Assembly: GCF_902859945.1 (NCBI RefSeq)
Contig: NZ_CADIKL010000051.1
Location: 1-52,299 of the forward strand
DNA length: 52,299 bases
Reading direction: 5' to 3'
DNA from: Paraburkholderia caffeinitolerans
GTDB taxonomy: Bacteria > Pseudomonadota > Gammaproteobacteria > Burkholderiales > Burkholderiaceae
Made by a program: the position numbers and the translations under genes. Below are positions 40,444-49,419 of this stretch, in pieces. Every line of letters begins with the position of its first letter. Within the stretch, counting starts at the first letter, position 1. Below the pieces are notes generated by a model. The model had not been told where the DNA came from and did no database searches. It saw nothing but the letters and a program-made list of their open reading frames with translations.

Positions 40444-41778
40444 CTAGCCGTGACGCAGGCAGAACCGCGAAACCGGCACGGCTGCCAGCGCGGGCGCGGC
40501 GTTCTCGTGCAGCCGCATCATCAATTCGACAAAGCTCGCGAGGCTCGCGGTGCGCAGCGGGTGCCAGCTCACCTGGTGCCGTTCGCACACGCGCTTGAGC
40601 ATGGCCATCGAATCGTGGTCGATGCAGTCGACCGGAAACACGGCCAGATCGGCGCCCGCGAGCGAGGCTGCCAGCAGGCCCTTGCGGTCCTCGACTCCGC
40701 CATCGTGCACCGTGAGTTCGCCGCCCGCCGCAGCCACCCAGCGCCGCAGCGCGTGATTCGATCCGGGGCGTCCGCCCACGTAGACAATGCGCCGTCCCTT
40801 GAGCACCGCGCGCGGTAGCGCGCGGGGCCCATGCTCCTCGTCGGGCTGCGCGGCGCTTTCCATTGCGTGCGCTTCGGCGCGCAGGGCGTCGATCAGCGCA
40901 TGCGCTTCATCTAGTTGCGTGCGCAACGTTAACAGGACGTTGGCGTCGGCGGTGGCGCGTTGCTCGGCGGCTTCGCAGCGGCTCGTTTGCAGCGCGAGCC
41001 GCGCGTCGCGGGCCGCGAGCGCTTCCTGCAATGCCGCCAGTCGCGCGTGCAACGCCGTGGTCTCGTGCGTTTCGTCCATGTTGTCCCGCGTCCCAGGCCG
41101 CAGCTCTTCGAGCAGCTTGCGGGCGTCGTCGCGTTCGCGGCTCATGGTGTTCAGGCGCATCTGCTGACGCTCCACCTTCGTCTGCAAGGCGGTGTTCTCT
41201 TCTTCGAGCGCCACGAGGCGGCGCAGGTCGGCGCGGTTCGCCGCGCCCACGAGATGCGAAAGCATGTGCAGATCGCCGAACGCGGCCTGGCGCACGGCCA
41301 TCGTCGTTGCCGGATGGGTCATCAGCGCCCAGTAGGCGGGGGGAATGTCGCCGCTCGCGCGGGCCTCGTGCCAGAGCGCGAGGACGGCGTCGGCATCGCG
41401 CGCGGCGGAAAAGCGCCGCAGCGCGCCGGCGTAGCGCATGTCGAGCGCTTTTTGCAGTGCCTTGCCGAGCGCACCGCCCTGAATGGCGTGCTCGACCGCC
41501 GTGTGATGAATCTCTAGATCGCTTGCGCGCGCGCCGTCGAGCGCGGTGAATTTCGGCACGAGCTTGCGCAGTTCGTGCGTCGAAAGACAGGTGCCGATGA
41601 TCGAGCAATGCAGGTGCGCGTCGAGTTCGGCGAGACGTGGGCGACGCCGCGATCGATCCAGATCGGCGGGCGTTGGGGTGCAGCAGGTGGCGGCGGGAGC
41701 GAAGGCGCGCAGATGCGGCGGCTCGTCCGGCGTCGCGGCGCCCGGCGTGCGGGCGAGGCGAAACGGCGGTGCGTGCAT
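40444..41778 (-). CDS. DUF2325 protein with coiled coil
   Basis: 444 residues from the ATG at 41778. An N-terminal helical domain (ELDAHLHCSIIGTCLSTHELRK is split as LDAHLHCSIIGTCLS and HELRKLVPKF) is followed by a long coiled coil (about 195-330) and a C-terminal DUF2325 (GRRIVYVGGRPGSNHALRRW, GGVEDRKGLL, FPVDCIDHDSMAMLKRVCER). Conserved His/Cys residues suggest metal binding but no reaction is known. A ModE-like box lies 86 bases upstream of the start, so it probably responds to molybdate. Convergent with the modE-type gene. Confidence 0.85.
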   Translation of the reverse strand: MHAPPFRLARTPGAATPDEPPHLRAFAPAATCCTPTPADLDRSRRRPRLAELDAHLHCSIIGTCLSTHELRKLVPKFTALDGARASDLEIHHTAVEHAIQGGALGKALQKALDMRYAGALRRFSAARDADAVLALWHEARASGDIPPAYWALMTHPATTMAVRQAAFGDLHMLSHLVGAANRADLRRLVALEEENTALQTKVERQQMRLNTMSRERDDARKLLEELRPGTRDNMDETHETTALHARLAALQEALAARDARLALQTSRCEAAEQRATADANVLLTLRTQLDEAHALIDALRAEAHAMESAAQPDEEHGPRALPRAVLKGRRIVYVGGRPGSNHALRRWVAAAGGELTVHDGGVEDRKGLLAASLAGADLAVFPVDCIDHDSMAMLKRVCERHQVSWHPLRTASLASFVELMMRLHENAAPALAAVPVSRFCLRHG

Positions 41779-41863
41779 GGTGACCTCTGTTCCGGTTGGG
41801 AGCACGGGATGGCGATGCGCGTGGCACGGGCGTCCGCTGTGACGTACGGCTGCCGGCCGAGTT

Positions 41864-41887
41864 CGAAATATACCACGGAATATAGCG
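41864..41887. promoter_or_regulatory. ModE-like box 2 (DUF2325 gene)
   Basis: Complement strand reads CGCTATATTC then GTATATTTCG over 24 bp, the same frame and length as box 1 (CGNTNTA-N8-TATATNNCG). It lies upstream of the DUF2325 gene and just after the stop of the gene at 41891. Confidence 0.7.
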
Positions 41888-41890
41888 AGG

Positions 41891-42430
41891 TCAGGCCGCG
41901 CCTGTTTGCATGGGCGCGGCTGCTTCGGTCGCGGCGCGCGCGTCTTCGAGACGCTCCTGATGCCGCGCAAGCGCGTGCCCAACGCCCAGGCGGACGAACA
42001 CGGCGTCGAGACGTTCCAGTTCGTCCGCGGCTTGCCTCATGGCTTCGGTGTCGAGGCTGAAGGCGTCGGAGAAGATGGCGTCGCGGGTCTTGTCGAGCCG
42101 GCGCGCGTCGCGGATCGCGCGCTTGAGCTCGCGATGCCGCGCAAAGCGCGTATCGGCGACGCGACGCGCGAGCACCGTGAGCAAGGGCTGAAGCGAAACC
42201 CCGCTGTCGCCGCGCAGCGAGGGCTCGCTGGCGCTGGCGGAGAACAGGCGGTTGAAGCGATCGATGCTTTCGCGCAAGCGCCGGAATGCGTCGATCACGT
42301 CGCGAATCTGCTCCGCGCGTTGCTGGCCGGAGGCGGGGCGCAAGATCGTGAACGTGGCGGGGGCAGCATCGAATGCACGTATGCCTGGGGAGCTTTCCGC
42401 CGCGTTCATCGCCAGGGGCTGTCGATTCAC
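41891..42430 (-). CDS. Hypothetical helical protein, Mo-locus associated
   Basis: 179 residues, not recognised. Arg/Ala-rich and mostly helical (RAEQIRDVIDAFRRLRESID; FSLDTEAMRQAADELERLDA), with no signal peptide. The ATG at 42430 lies 65 bases after a ModE-like box. Same strand as the DUF2325 gene 113 bases downstream. Confidence 0.65.
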   Translation of the reverse strand: MNRQPLAMNAAESSPGIRAFDAAPATFTILRPASGQQRAEQIRDVIDAFRRLRESIDRFNRLFSASASEPSLRGDSGVSLQPLLTVLARRVADTRFARHRELKRAIRDARRLDKTRDAIFSDAFSLDTEAMRQAADELERLDAVFVRLGVGHALARHQERLEDARAATEAAAPMQTGAA

Positions 42431-42494
42431 TCAACTCTCTCTTTATGATCGCTGGATCTCAAGTTGCATATCAGGACGGGAGGCCCGATGCCAT

Positions 42495-42518
42495 CGATGT
42501 ATTCTAATGTATATATCG
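42495..42518. promoter_or_regulatory. ModE-like box 3
   Basis: 24-bp site CGATGTATTC then GTATATATCG, embedded in a longer dyad CATCGAT...ATCGATG (42493-42520). It shares with boxes 1 and 2 the fixed positions CG, T, TA, TATAT and CG. The rest of the 42431-42762 gap shows nothing else I can name. Confidence 0.65.
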
Positions 42519-42762
42519 ATGCCGGTAATCCGCTGTGCGCATGAATCGATGAATCGCTGAATCGCGACGGCCACCCGCCGCTGCGTTGGCTATTCGGCCT
42601 GGGCTAGTCGGCCTGAGCCATCCGGCCAGGGTGCCGCATGCTGGTGGTTCCCGGTATCCTTTTGCTGATGGACGTGCTTCTGCGTTATTTTCACGTCCGC
42701 CCGGCAATCACTGAATCAAGCAAGTTTATGGAACCGTCGAATTTCGCCCGTGGGAGCCGCGC

Positions 42763-43215
42763 ATGCGCGTAGGCCGCCCCGTCAAGGCGCTGCCGCAGCC
42801 GCTGTGCGATTACTGCGGCGCAAAGGCGCTGCTCGCCCGTTACGGCGAAGAAGCTTATCCGTACCGCGACGACCACGGCCCGCTTTGGGTCTGCGCGGCC
42901 TGCGAGGCGTGGATTGGCGTGCCCGCGCGCAGCACCCGCAACGTGCCGCTCGGGCGGCTCGCCAACGCCGCGCTGCGCGACGCCAAGAGCCGCCTGCACG
43001 ATGCGCTGGAGCCGCTCGTTGCCGCCAAGGTGCGGCGCGACAAGGTGAATGTCTTCGAGGCGCGCGGCCGCGCGTTGCGCTGGGTGGCCGGGGAACTCGG
43101 CTTCGAGTTGCCGAATCCGTCGATCCACCATCTGACACTCGAACAGTGCGAGGCGGCCATCCGCCACGTGGAAGCCTTTATGGCCGCACGTCGCGCCCCC
43201 GACGACGCGCGCTAG
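42763..43215 (+). CDS. DUF3268 zinc-finger-containing protein
   Basis: 150 residues. Cys pairs CDYCG and CAACEAWIGV form a zinc site, followed by NVPLGRLANAALRDAKSRLH, typical of DUF3268; the C-terminal half is helical and basic. Function unknown, nucleic-acid contact possible. Stands alone and converges on the dioxygenase cluster. Confidence 0.82.
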   Translation: MRVGRPVKALPQPLCDYCGAKALLARYGEEAYPYRDDHGPLWVCAACEAWIGVPARSTRNVPLGRLANAALRDAKSRLHDALEPLVAAKVRRDKVNVFEARGRALRWVAGELGFELPNPSIHHLTLEQCEAAIRHVEAFMAARRAPDDAR

Positions 43216-43279
43216 CGCGGGCAGATGAGGGTCTGCCGCGCCCATCCGGCAACGGGCAGGCGCGAGCGCAGCGAAGGGC

Positions 43280-44881
43280 TCAGGCGAGCGCGTTCGCGAC
43301 CATCCAGCCCGAAGCGCCGCCCAGGCCCGGACCCGGATGCGTCGAAGCGCCGATCTGATAAAGGTTCGCGTAGGGCGTCGCATGCACGCGCTTGCCCCGC
43401 ACGCCCGCGAACGGCCGCAGCCAGAAGAACTGGTCGGGCGAACACACGCCCGAATACGGATCGCCGCCTACGAGGTTGCAGTTGAGTTGCTGCAGGTCGC
43501 TGGGCGAATACGCGCGCCGCCCCACGATTTTCGACGCGAGACCCGGCATCACGGTTTCGAGGCGGCGCTGTACGCGGTCGGCCACTTGCTCGCGCACGGC
43601 CTCGGTCCAGCGGCCATCGGTGGGCACGTCGATTTCGCCCGCCGCGTCGCCTTGCAGGCGCGACGGCATCTCCTGCAATTGCAGCCAGAGAATCGCGCCT
43701 CCGGCGGGCGCGCGGCTCGGGTCGACAGCCGTGGGCTGGCCGATCGCAATCGTCGGTCGCGCTGGAATCAGGCCGTTGTTGGCTTGGGCCACGGCCATGC
43801 ACACCGACTCCATGCTTTCCGTGAGATGCACGAGCGGCACGCGCGCGAGTTCGGGCGCGCACCAGTCTGGCGCGGATCGCAGCGCGAAGTGAATCTGCAT
43901 GTCGCCGCGCCCGAAACGATAGGCGCTGGCGCGCTCGCGCCACGGCGCGGGCGCGTCGGGCAACAGCCGTTCGTAGAGCTGATGCGGCGTGACGTTGCAG
44001 ATCACGGCCAGCCTCGCGCGCCACGTCTTGCTGCCCGCGCGGTCGTTCGTGATGTCGTTGGTCACCACGCCCACGGCGCGCCCGTTTTCGGTCAGCACGC
44101 GCTCGACCTCGGTGCCGGTGAGGAACACGCCGCCGTGCTGTTCGATCAAGGCGCGGAACGCCTTGACGATGTTCGCGCTGCCGCCCTTCACCACGGGCAT
44201 GCCGCCCGCCACGACGGCGGCGAACGTGAGCTTGCCGATGAGCGCCGATCCCGCGTCGTCGGGGCCGAGCCCGGTGTGCAGCGTCCACGGGGCGATGGCG
44301 GCGCGCGTGAGGTCGGCGCGCAACTCGCGTGCCCCCCAGCGCCGGAAGCTTTCCAGCGCGCTGCCCGCGAATGACACGAGCCCGTCGGTGCCGCGCGCAC
44401 GCCATTCGCGCCATAGCAACTTCGCCATTTTCCAGCCGTACGGATGCTCGCCGAGCAAGCCGAAGGTCAACGCGGCATCCGCGCCGAAGAGGCGGCTCGC
44501 CACGGCCTCGAACGCCGCGCCGTCGCCCGCGTGCGCCGCATCGAAGCGGCGCGCGGTATCCGCGATATCGGTGCGAAATGCCATCGCCTCGCCGGCCGGG
44601 GTGACGACGCCCGTCGAGTATTCGCTCTGCACGAACTCGAGTCCGTTCGCGTGCAGTTCGTCTTTGAGCTCGGCGTAACCGGGACTGCCGACGAAGAGCG
44701 GATACCACGACGACAGCACGTCGTGCACATAGCCCGGAAACAGCTCCTCGCTGCGAATGCAGCCGCCCGGCTGCGCATTGCGTTCCATCACGACCACGCG
44801 CTTGCCGCGCCGCGCGAGCACCGCTGCGCACACGAGCGAGTTGATGCCGCTGCCCACGATGATGACATCGGTTTCTTCCAT
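43280..44881 (-). CDS. CrtI/phytoene-dehydrogenase-like FAD oxidoreductase
   Basis: 533 residues. N-terminal FAD motif DVIIVGSGINSLVCAAVLA with the downstream ERNAQPGGCIRS; C-terminal FAD-contacting segment YQIGASTHPGPGLGGASGWM. The family covers carotenoid desaturases and relatives of PYROXD2, often of unknown substrate. As the last gene of the dioxygenase cluster (33 bases after the SDR gene) it may oxidise a pathway intermediate. Confidence 0.87.
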   Translation of the reverse strand: MEETDVIIVGSGINSLVCAAVLARRGKRVVVMERNAQPGGCIRSEELFPGYVHDVLSSWYPLFVGSPGYAELKDELHANGLEFVQSEYSTGVVTPAGEAMAFRTDIADTARRFDAAHAGDGAAFEAVASRLFGADAALTFGLLGEHPYGWKMAKLLWREWRARGTDGLVSFAGSALESFRRWGARELRADLTRAAIAPWTLHTGLGPDDAGSALIGKLTFAAVVAGGMPVVKGGSANIVKAFRALIEQHGGVFLTGTEVERVLTENGRAVGVVTNDITNDRAGSKTWRARLAVICNVTPHQLYERLLPDAPAPWRERASAYRFGRGDMQIHFALRSAPDWCAPELARVPLVHLTESMESVCMAVAQANNGLIPARPTIAIGQPTAVDPSRAPAGGAILWLQLQEMPSRLQGDAAGEIDVPTDGRWTEAVREQVADRVQRRLETVMPGLASKIVGRRAYSPSDLQQLNCNLVGGDPYSGVCSPDQFFWLRPFAGVRGKRVHATPYANLYQIGASTHPGPGLGGASGWMVANALA

Positions 44882-44914
44882 CGCCCCTCCATTATATCGT
44901 TATCCGAAACAAAT

Positions 44915-45718
44915 TTACTGGTCCCGTGCGAACCACTCGCGCGGCGACACGCCCTGATCGGGGCCCAAGGTGGAAAAGCCGCCATCGACGGGCACGTCCA
45001 CGCCCGTGATCCACGAGGCGTCGGGTGAGCAAACGAACGCCACCACGCGCGCGACTTCCTCGCCGCGCCCGACCCGGCCGAGCGGATGCAAGCGCTTGCC
45101 CACGCGATCGGCGGCGTCGATCGATCCGCCTGCGAGCTTTTCGAGCGAAGGCGACCATGTCCACGCGGGCGAGACGCTCACGGCGCGGATGCCGCGCGGC
45201 CCGAACTCCATCGCGAGATTACGCGTGAACTGCAGCATTGCCGCTTTCGAAGCGGGATAGAGGGCGCGTCCCGCCGCGCCGAACTTGCCGCCCGTGCTGC
45301 CGAGGTTGACGATCACGGCGGTATCGCGCAGATGCGGCGCGGCCTTCTGCACGAGCATCGCCGCCGAGACGAGGTTGACGTCGAGCAGGCGTAGCCATTG
45401 TTCGCGCGTGGAGGCGATGCCCGCGTCGTCGTAGCTGCACGCGTTGTTCACGACGAAGTCGATGCCGCCGTGCATCTCGCGCGCAATCTCGACCAGACGA
45501 TCGAGTTGCGCATCGTCGGTGATGTCAGTTTCGACGAAACGCGCGAGCGGCCCGATCGATTCGCTCACCGCGCGGCCCGCTTGCGCACCGCGTCCGACAA
45601 TCAGCACATGGGCGCCTTCGTGGGCGAGACCGCGCGCGATGTCGGCGCCCAGGCCTTGCGTGGCGCCCGTAACGATGGCGAGTTTTCCTGCGAGCTTGCC
45701 GACTTGATGATTTTTCAT
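44915..45718 (-). CDS. Short-chain dehydrogenase/reductase
   Basis: 267 residues, classical SDR: TGATQGLGADIA cofactor motif, VNNACSYD, catalytic Ser in VNLGSTGGKFG, YPASK with Tyr and Lys, and the PVDGGFST ending. In Rieske dioxygenase operons the SDR usually oxidises the cis-dihydrodiol to a catechol, its likely job here. The ATG overlaps the stop of the isochorismatase-like gene (ATGA). Confidence 0.92.
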   Translation of the reverse strand: MKNHQVGKLAGKLAIVTGATQGLGADIARGLAHEGAHVLIVGRGAQAGRAVSESIGPLARFVETDITDDAQLDRLVEIAREMHGGIDFVVNNACSYDDAGIASTREQWLRLLDVNLVSAAMLVQKAAPHLRDTAVIVNLGSTGGKFGAAGRALYPASKAAMLQFTRNLAMEFGPRGIRAVSVSPAWTWSPSLEKLAGGSIDAADRVGKRLHPLGRVGRGEEVARVVAFVCSPDASWITGVDVPVDGGFSTLGPDQGVSPREWFARDQ

Positions 45719-46383
45719 TCGTGATCCTTATCGCTTGAATGCGGCGCGCCGAAGATATCCGCGACAGTGGAAATTTCCGCGATCAACCGCATTGCTTCGA
45801 GCGAGGCATCGTGCGCGCGCCGGTCCGCACACGAGCATGCGTCGGCGGCCACGGTCGCGGTGTAGCCGAGATCGACGGCATGGCGCACGGTCATCTCGAC
45901 AGTCGAATGCGTGGCAACGCCCGCGACGATCAAATGGCGTACGTCGTGCGCGGCGAGGATCTGTTCGAGCGGCGTGCCGATGAAGCCGCTGGTGCGCCGG
46001 TGATGCAGCACGTAGTCGAGCGCGCGCGTATCGTCGGGTTCGAGGCCCGGGTAGAACTGCGCGCCCCATGTGCCCTCGCGCAGTGCGCCCGCCTCGGCCG
46101 TGCGCACGAAGATGGGCGCGTTGCGAAGCAGGTCGGCGTAGTCGTGGCGAAACGCGATGCGAATGTGAAGGAGCGGCAACGCATGCCGCCGCGCCGCCGC
46201 AAGCAGTGCGCGCGCCGCGTCGAGCACGGCCGCGCGCTCGGGCTGCACCGCGTCGAAACCCACGCGAATCTGCCCGCCGGGATCGAGCACATCGTTCTGG
46301 TAGTGCAGCGCGATCACGGCGCTGCGCGCGAATGCCGAGGCTGACACCGAGGCTGACACCGAAGCTGACACAGCAGGCGCCAT
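45715..46383 (-). CDS. Isochorismatase-fold protein lacking the canonical triad
   Basis: 222 residues from the ATG at 46383 (TGATG overlap with the beta-subunit gene). The fold is evident: SAVIALHYQNDVLDPGG, RTSGFIGTPLEQIL, HLIVAGVATHSTVEMTVRHA. Aligned by eye, the Asp of IDMQND is H27, the Lys before the SAF-like motif is H128 and the nucleophilic Cys is T161, so it is not a standard cysteine hydrolase. The N-terminus holds repeated VSAS units from 12-bp tandem repeats (46337-46372). Role in the aromatic pathway unknown. Confidence 0.85.
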   Translation of the reverse strand: MAPAVSASVSASVSASAFARSAVIALHYQNDVLDPGGQIRVGFDAVQPERAAVLDAARALLAAARRHALPLLHIRIAFRHDYADLLRNAPIFVRTAEAGALREGTWGAQFYPGLEPDDTRALDYVLHHRRTSGFIGTPLEQILAAHDVRHLIVAGVATHSTVEMTVRHAVDLGYTATVAADACSCADRRAHDASLEAMRLIAEISTVADIFGAPHSSDKDHE

Positions 46384-46925
46384 CACAAGAACACCTCGAG
46401 ATTCGCGAACGCATCGGTCGAATTGATGAGATCGACGCGCTTCAGGTAGATCTTCCACTCGTCGCCGCGCGTGTCGAGCTTGTGCGTGACGAGGCCCGCG
46501 AGCGTGCGTTGCCCGAGCCGCCATTCGGTGACGAAGAGCGTCGAATGCACGATCAGGCGTCCTGCCTCGTCATGACCGTCGACAATCACGTTGCCGACCA
46601 GGCGCGCCGTGCGCGTGGGCGGTTGCTGCGACCAGTTGCGTGCGTTCGAGAGCCGACGCGCGCGCACTTCGCGCAGCGTTGCGTCTTCCCAGAACAGCGA
46701 AATGTGATCGCGCGCGCTGGTCTGGCCGGGCTCGTGCGGCAGCCAGTACATGCCGTCGGGCGTCCACAGGTCGAGCCATGCGTCGAACGCGCGTGTGTCG
46801 AGCAGGCGCGCCTCGCGATAGAGAAATTGCTCGGCTTCGGCGCGCAGCGCCGCGTCGAGCTGGCCATCGACCGAAGCGCTCCGCGCTGCGACGGTCGAAA
46901 GATCGAAGGTCGGGTCGTTGAGCAT
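46383..46925 (-). CDS. Ring-hydroxylating dioxygenase, small (beta) subunit
   Basis: 180 residues, NTF2-like beta subunit: AEQFLYREARLLDTRAFDAW, WTPDGMYWLP, then TARLVGNVIVDG. The ATG at 46925 overlaps the alpha-subunit stop by one base. It forms the alpha3beta3 oxygenase with the product of 46925-48268. A longer frame to 46994 overlaps the alpha gene and is rejected. Confidence 0.92.
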   Translation of the reverse strand: MLNDPTFDLSTVAARSASVDGQLDAALRAEAEQFLYREARLLDTRAFDAWLDLWTPDGMYWLPHEPGQTSARDHISLFWEDATLREVRARRLSNARNWSQQPPTRTARLVGNVIVDGHDEAGRLIVHSTLFVTEWRLGQRTLAGLVTHKLDTRGDEWKIYLKRVDLINSTDAFANLEVFL

Positions 46926-48268
46926 CACGCGTCTCCCTGATTCTGCGTTTGCTTTTGGGTTTGCGCGGCGTCGTCCACCATGAAGCGCTTCCACGCCGCG
47001 AACTGGTTGCGCATCGGCAACTCGCTGGTGCCGTTGATCGACACGAAGCCGTCTTCCACGGCGCGGTCCGTGCCTGCGTAGCGGTGCATGCTGACCCAGT
47101 CGCCGCCATGTGTCTGATTGCCTTGCTGGCAGCGCGCGTAGACCTCGACATCGTCGGGCATCACATTCGACGAAGGCGAGTTGATCACGTTGGCGTAGGT
47201 GAGTGCGCGATCGAACACCGCCTCGGGCGCGCCCTTCAGGCGAAATACCTGGATCTCCACGAGCGTCTTGTCGACGGCTATCGGCCGGATCACGCGGAAT
47301 TGCTGGAACACCGTATGCGGCGAGCCGCTGCCGTAAATCACCGTGTTATGACGGTTCATGCCGAGAATGCCGCGCGCGCGTTCCTCGCCGTAAGTCTCGG
47401 CGAGCGCCGCGAAGTGCGCGTTCGACACCGGGTCGCGCGTGGCGGCCGTGGGGTCGAAAATGCCTTCCATGTAACCGTGGCCATATTCATAAGCGCGCAG
47501 TTCGAGCTTTTCCCAAAACTCGTAGGGCTCGCCATTGCCGTCCATGATCAGCAGTTCGAACGGCATCGCGCCCATTTCGGCAGCCTGCGAGCGTGCCGAG
47601 ACCACCGACGATTCGTGCGTCACCGGCGCATGCATGGTGTCGTGCAGATTTTCGTAGAACACCTTCCAGTTCGAGCGTTGCAGCACGCGGAACACGCCGC
47701 CCGTGACTTCGACCTCGCCTACGGGCGAGCGGTCGCACAGGTTGTCGATCGACGAGGCCACGCCGTTCAGGAAGGTCTTGAGGTCGGGTCCATCGCTTGC
47801 CTGGCTCGCGAACACGAAGCCGCGATAGCTGTCCACGCGCGCGAGGCGGCGCATCGAAAAGTCGGGATGCTTCGGGTCGAAGCAGGTGTTTTGCAGGCCG
47901 TTGCGCAGCGGCGCGGAAAGATGCGTGCCGTCGAGCTTGAAGGTCCACGCATGATAGGGGCACCGAAAGAACTTGCCGGCCGAGCCGTCGCCGTCGGGCA
48001 CGATCTGCGCGCCCTTGTGCGGGCAGCGGTTGTAGACCACGTGAATCTGGCCGTCCGAGGCGCGCACCATCACCACGTCCTGGTCGCCGAGGCGCGTGGT
48101 GTGATAGTCGCCCGGCGCTTTGACCTGGCTTTCGTGGCCAACGTAGATCCACGCTCGGCCGTAAATGCGCTCCATCTCCAGCACGAAAATCTCCGGGTCC
48201 GTGTAGACGCGCTTGTTGACGCTGTCCGGCCGCACGAGGCTGGCGAGGGTTTCATGATTAAGGCTCAT
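46925..48268 (-). CDS. Ring-hydroxylating dioxygenase, large (alpha) subunit
   Basis: 447 residues from the ATG at 48268. Rieske [2Fe-2S] ligands: C82-P-H84 and C103-P-Y-H106. Mononuclear iron site: D210, H213 and H218 in ENLHDTMHAPVTH. It dihydroxylates an aromatic ring using electrons from the reductase encoded 29 bases upstream. The substrate is unknown; pairing with a beta subunit and a phthalate-type reductase suggests an aromatic acid. The frame to 48682 overlaps the reductase gene and is rejected. Confidence 0.94.
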   Translation of the reverse strand: MSLNHETLASLVRPDSVNKRVYTDPEIFVLEMERIYGRAWIYVGHESQVKAPGDYHTTRLGDQDVVMVRASDGQIHVVYNRCPHKGAQIVPDGDGSAGKFFRCPYHAWTFKLDGTHLSAPLRNGLQNTCFDPKHPDFSMRRLARVDSYRGFVFASQASDGPDLKTFLNGVASSIDNLCDRSPVGEVEVTGGVFRVLQRSNWKVFYENLHDTMHAPVTHESSVVSARSQAAEMGAMPFELLIMDGNGEPYEFWEKLELRAYEYGHGYMEGIFDPTAATRDPVSNAHFAALAETYGEERARGILGMNRHNTVIYGSGSPHTVFQQFRVIRPIAVDKTLVEIQVFRLKGAPEAVFDRALTYANVINSPSSNVMPDDVEVYARCQQGNQTHGGDWVSMHRYAGTDRAVEDGFVSINGTSELPMRNQFAAWKRFMVDDAAQTQKQTQNQGDA

Positions 48269-48297
48269 GCCGCTTCCTTGCAGTGAGGTGAAGACCG

Positions 48298-49254
48298 TTA
48301 AAGATCGAGGACGAGGCACGCGCTTTTCGCGCGCGACACGCAGGGGCAGAACGCGCCGCGCGCGCGATCGTCGTCGCTCAGGCAGATGTCGCGATGGTCG
48401 GGCTCGCCGTCGATCAGTTGCGTCGCGCATACACCGCAGTCGCCGCGCTTGCAGTCGTAAAGCGGGTCGAGCCCGGCGTCGATCATCACGTCGAGAATCG
48501 AGGTGCCGGGAGGCACGACGAGTACGCGGTCGGAGGCCGCGAGGCGCACTTCGAAGGGGGCTTCGGCGTCGCCGGGCGCGGCTGGCGTTGCTGCGAACAA
48601 CTCGCTGTGCAGCGCGTCGTCGGGCCAGCCGAGCGCGCGTGCGGCCGCCAGCGTCGCCGCGATCAGGCCCGCCGGGCCGCACACGTAGAGATGCGCGCCG
48701 GCCTCGGGCTTGCCGATCGTCTCGGCGAGCGGGATGCCGTGGCGCGGATCGCCGCCGTCGAACCAGCGCGTCGCCACGGGCAGCGCGCCCACTTCGTCGT
48801 GGTAAGCCATGCTGCTCGCGTCGCGCGCCGCGTAATGGAGCGCGTACGGCTCGCCCGCGGCGCCCAGCGCGTGCGCCATCGCGAGAATCGGCGTGATGCC
48901 GATGCCGCCCGCGATCAGCAGATGGCGGCGCGCGCCGGTTGCGAGCGCAAAGTCGTTGCGCGGCGCATCGATGTCGAATTCATCGCCTGCCTGGAGCGCG
49001 TGCATCCAGCGCGAGCCGCCGCTGCTCGCGGGTTCGAGCAGCACGGCGATTTCGTAGTGATCGGCGGGGCCGTGGGCATTGACGAGCGAATAGGCGCGGC
49101 GCTGCGTGCGCTCGCCGAGCGGCACGTGCACGCCGATGTGCGCGCCCGCTGTGAAGGCGGGCAGCGGCGCGCCGTCGGCCGCGACGAGGCGCAGGCGGCG
49201 GATTGCGGGAGTCAGGGAATCGATATGCGCAACGCGCATCCTGAGCGGGGACAT
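48298..49254 (-). CDS. Phthalate-dioxygenase-reductase-type ferredoxin reductase
   Basis: 318 residues: an FMN domain (RRAYSLVNA), an NAD domain (LLIAGGIGITPILAMAH, YVCGPAGL) and a C-terminal plant-type [2Fe-2S] domain (CKRGDCGVCATQL plus a distal Cys). This order is that of phthalate dioxygenase reductase and VanB, not of BenC, where the 2Fe-2S domain comes first. First structural gene of the cluster, 165 bases after the AraC gene. Confidence 0.94.
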   Translation of the reverse strand: MSPLRMRVAHIDSLTPAIRRLRLVAADGAPLPAFTAGAHIGVHVPLGERTQRRAYSLVNAHGPADHYEIAVLLEPASSGGSRWMHALQAGDEFDIDAPRNDFALATGARRHLLIAGGIGITPILAMAHALGAAGEPYALHYAARDASSMAYHDEVGALPVATRWFDGGDPRHGIPLAETIGKPEAGAHLYVCGPAGLIAATLAAARALGWPDDALHSELFAATPAAPGDAEAPFEVRLAASDRVLVVPPGTSILDVMIDAGLDPLYDCKRGDCGVCATQLIDGEPDHRDICLSDDDRARGAFCPCVSRAKSACLVLDL

Positions 49255-49419
49255 ACAGCGGCTCCGTGGTGGTGAGACGGATCGACTGTATGGCGGTCAA
49301 AATCGGCCGGATATCCGCGGAACGCAATGGCTGTCCGGCATGCGCAGGAATCGGCGGCGCGGCTTTTTCCGGGGCGCGGCGAGCGTGGGGCGAGCGTGGG
49401 GCGCCCCCCCCGGCGACGC

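Noticed and set aside
46337..46372. Minisatellite with regulatory role
   Set aside because: Three 12-bp units in frame at the start of the isochorismatase-like gene only lengthen a Ser/Ala/Val linker.
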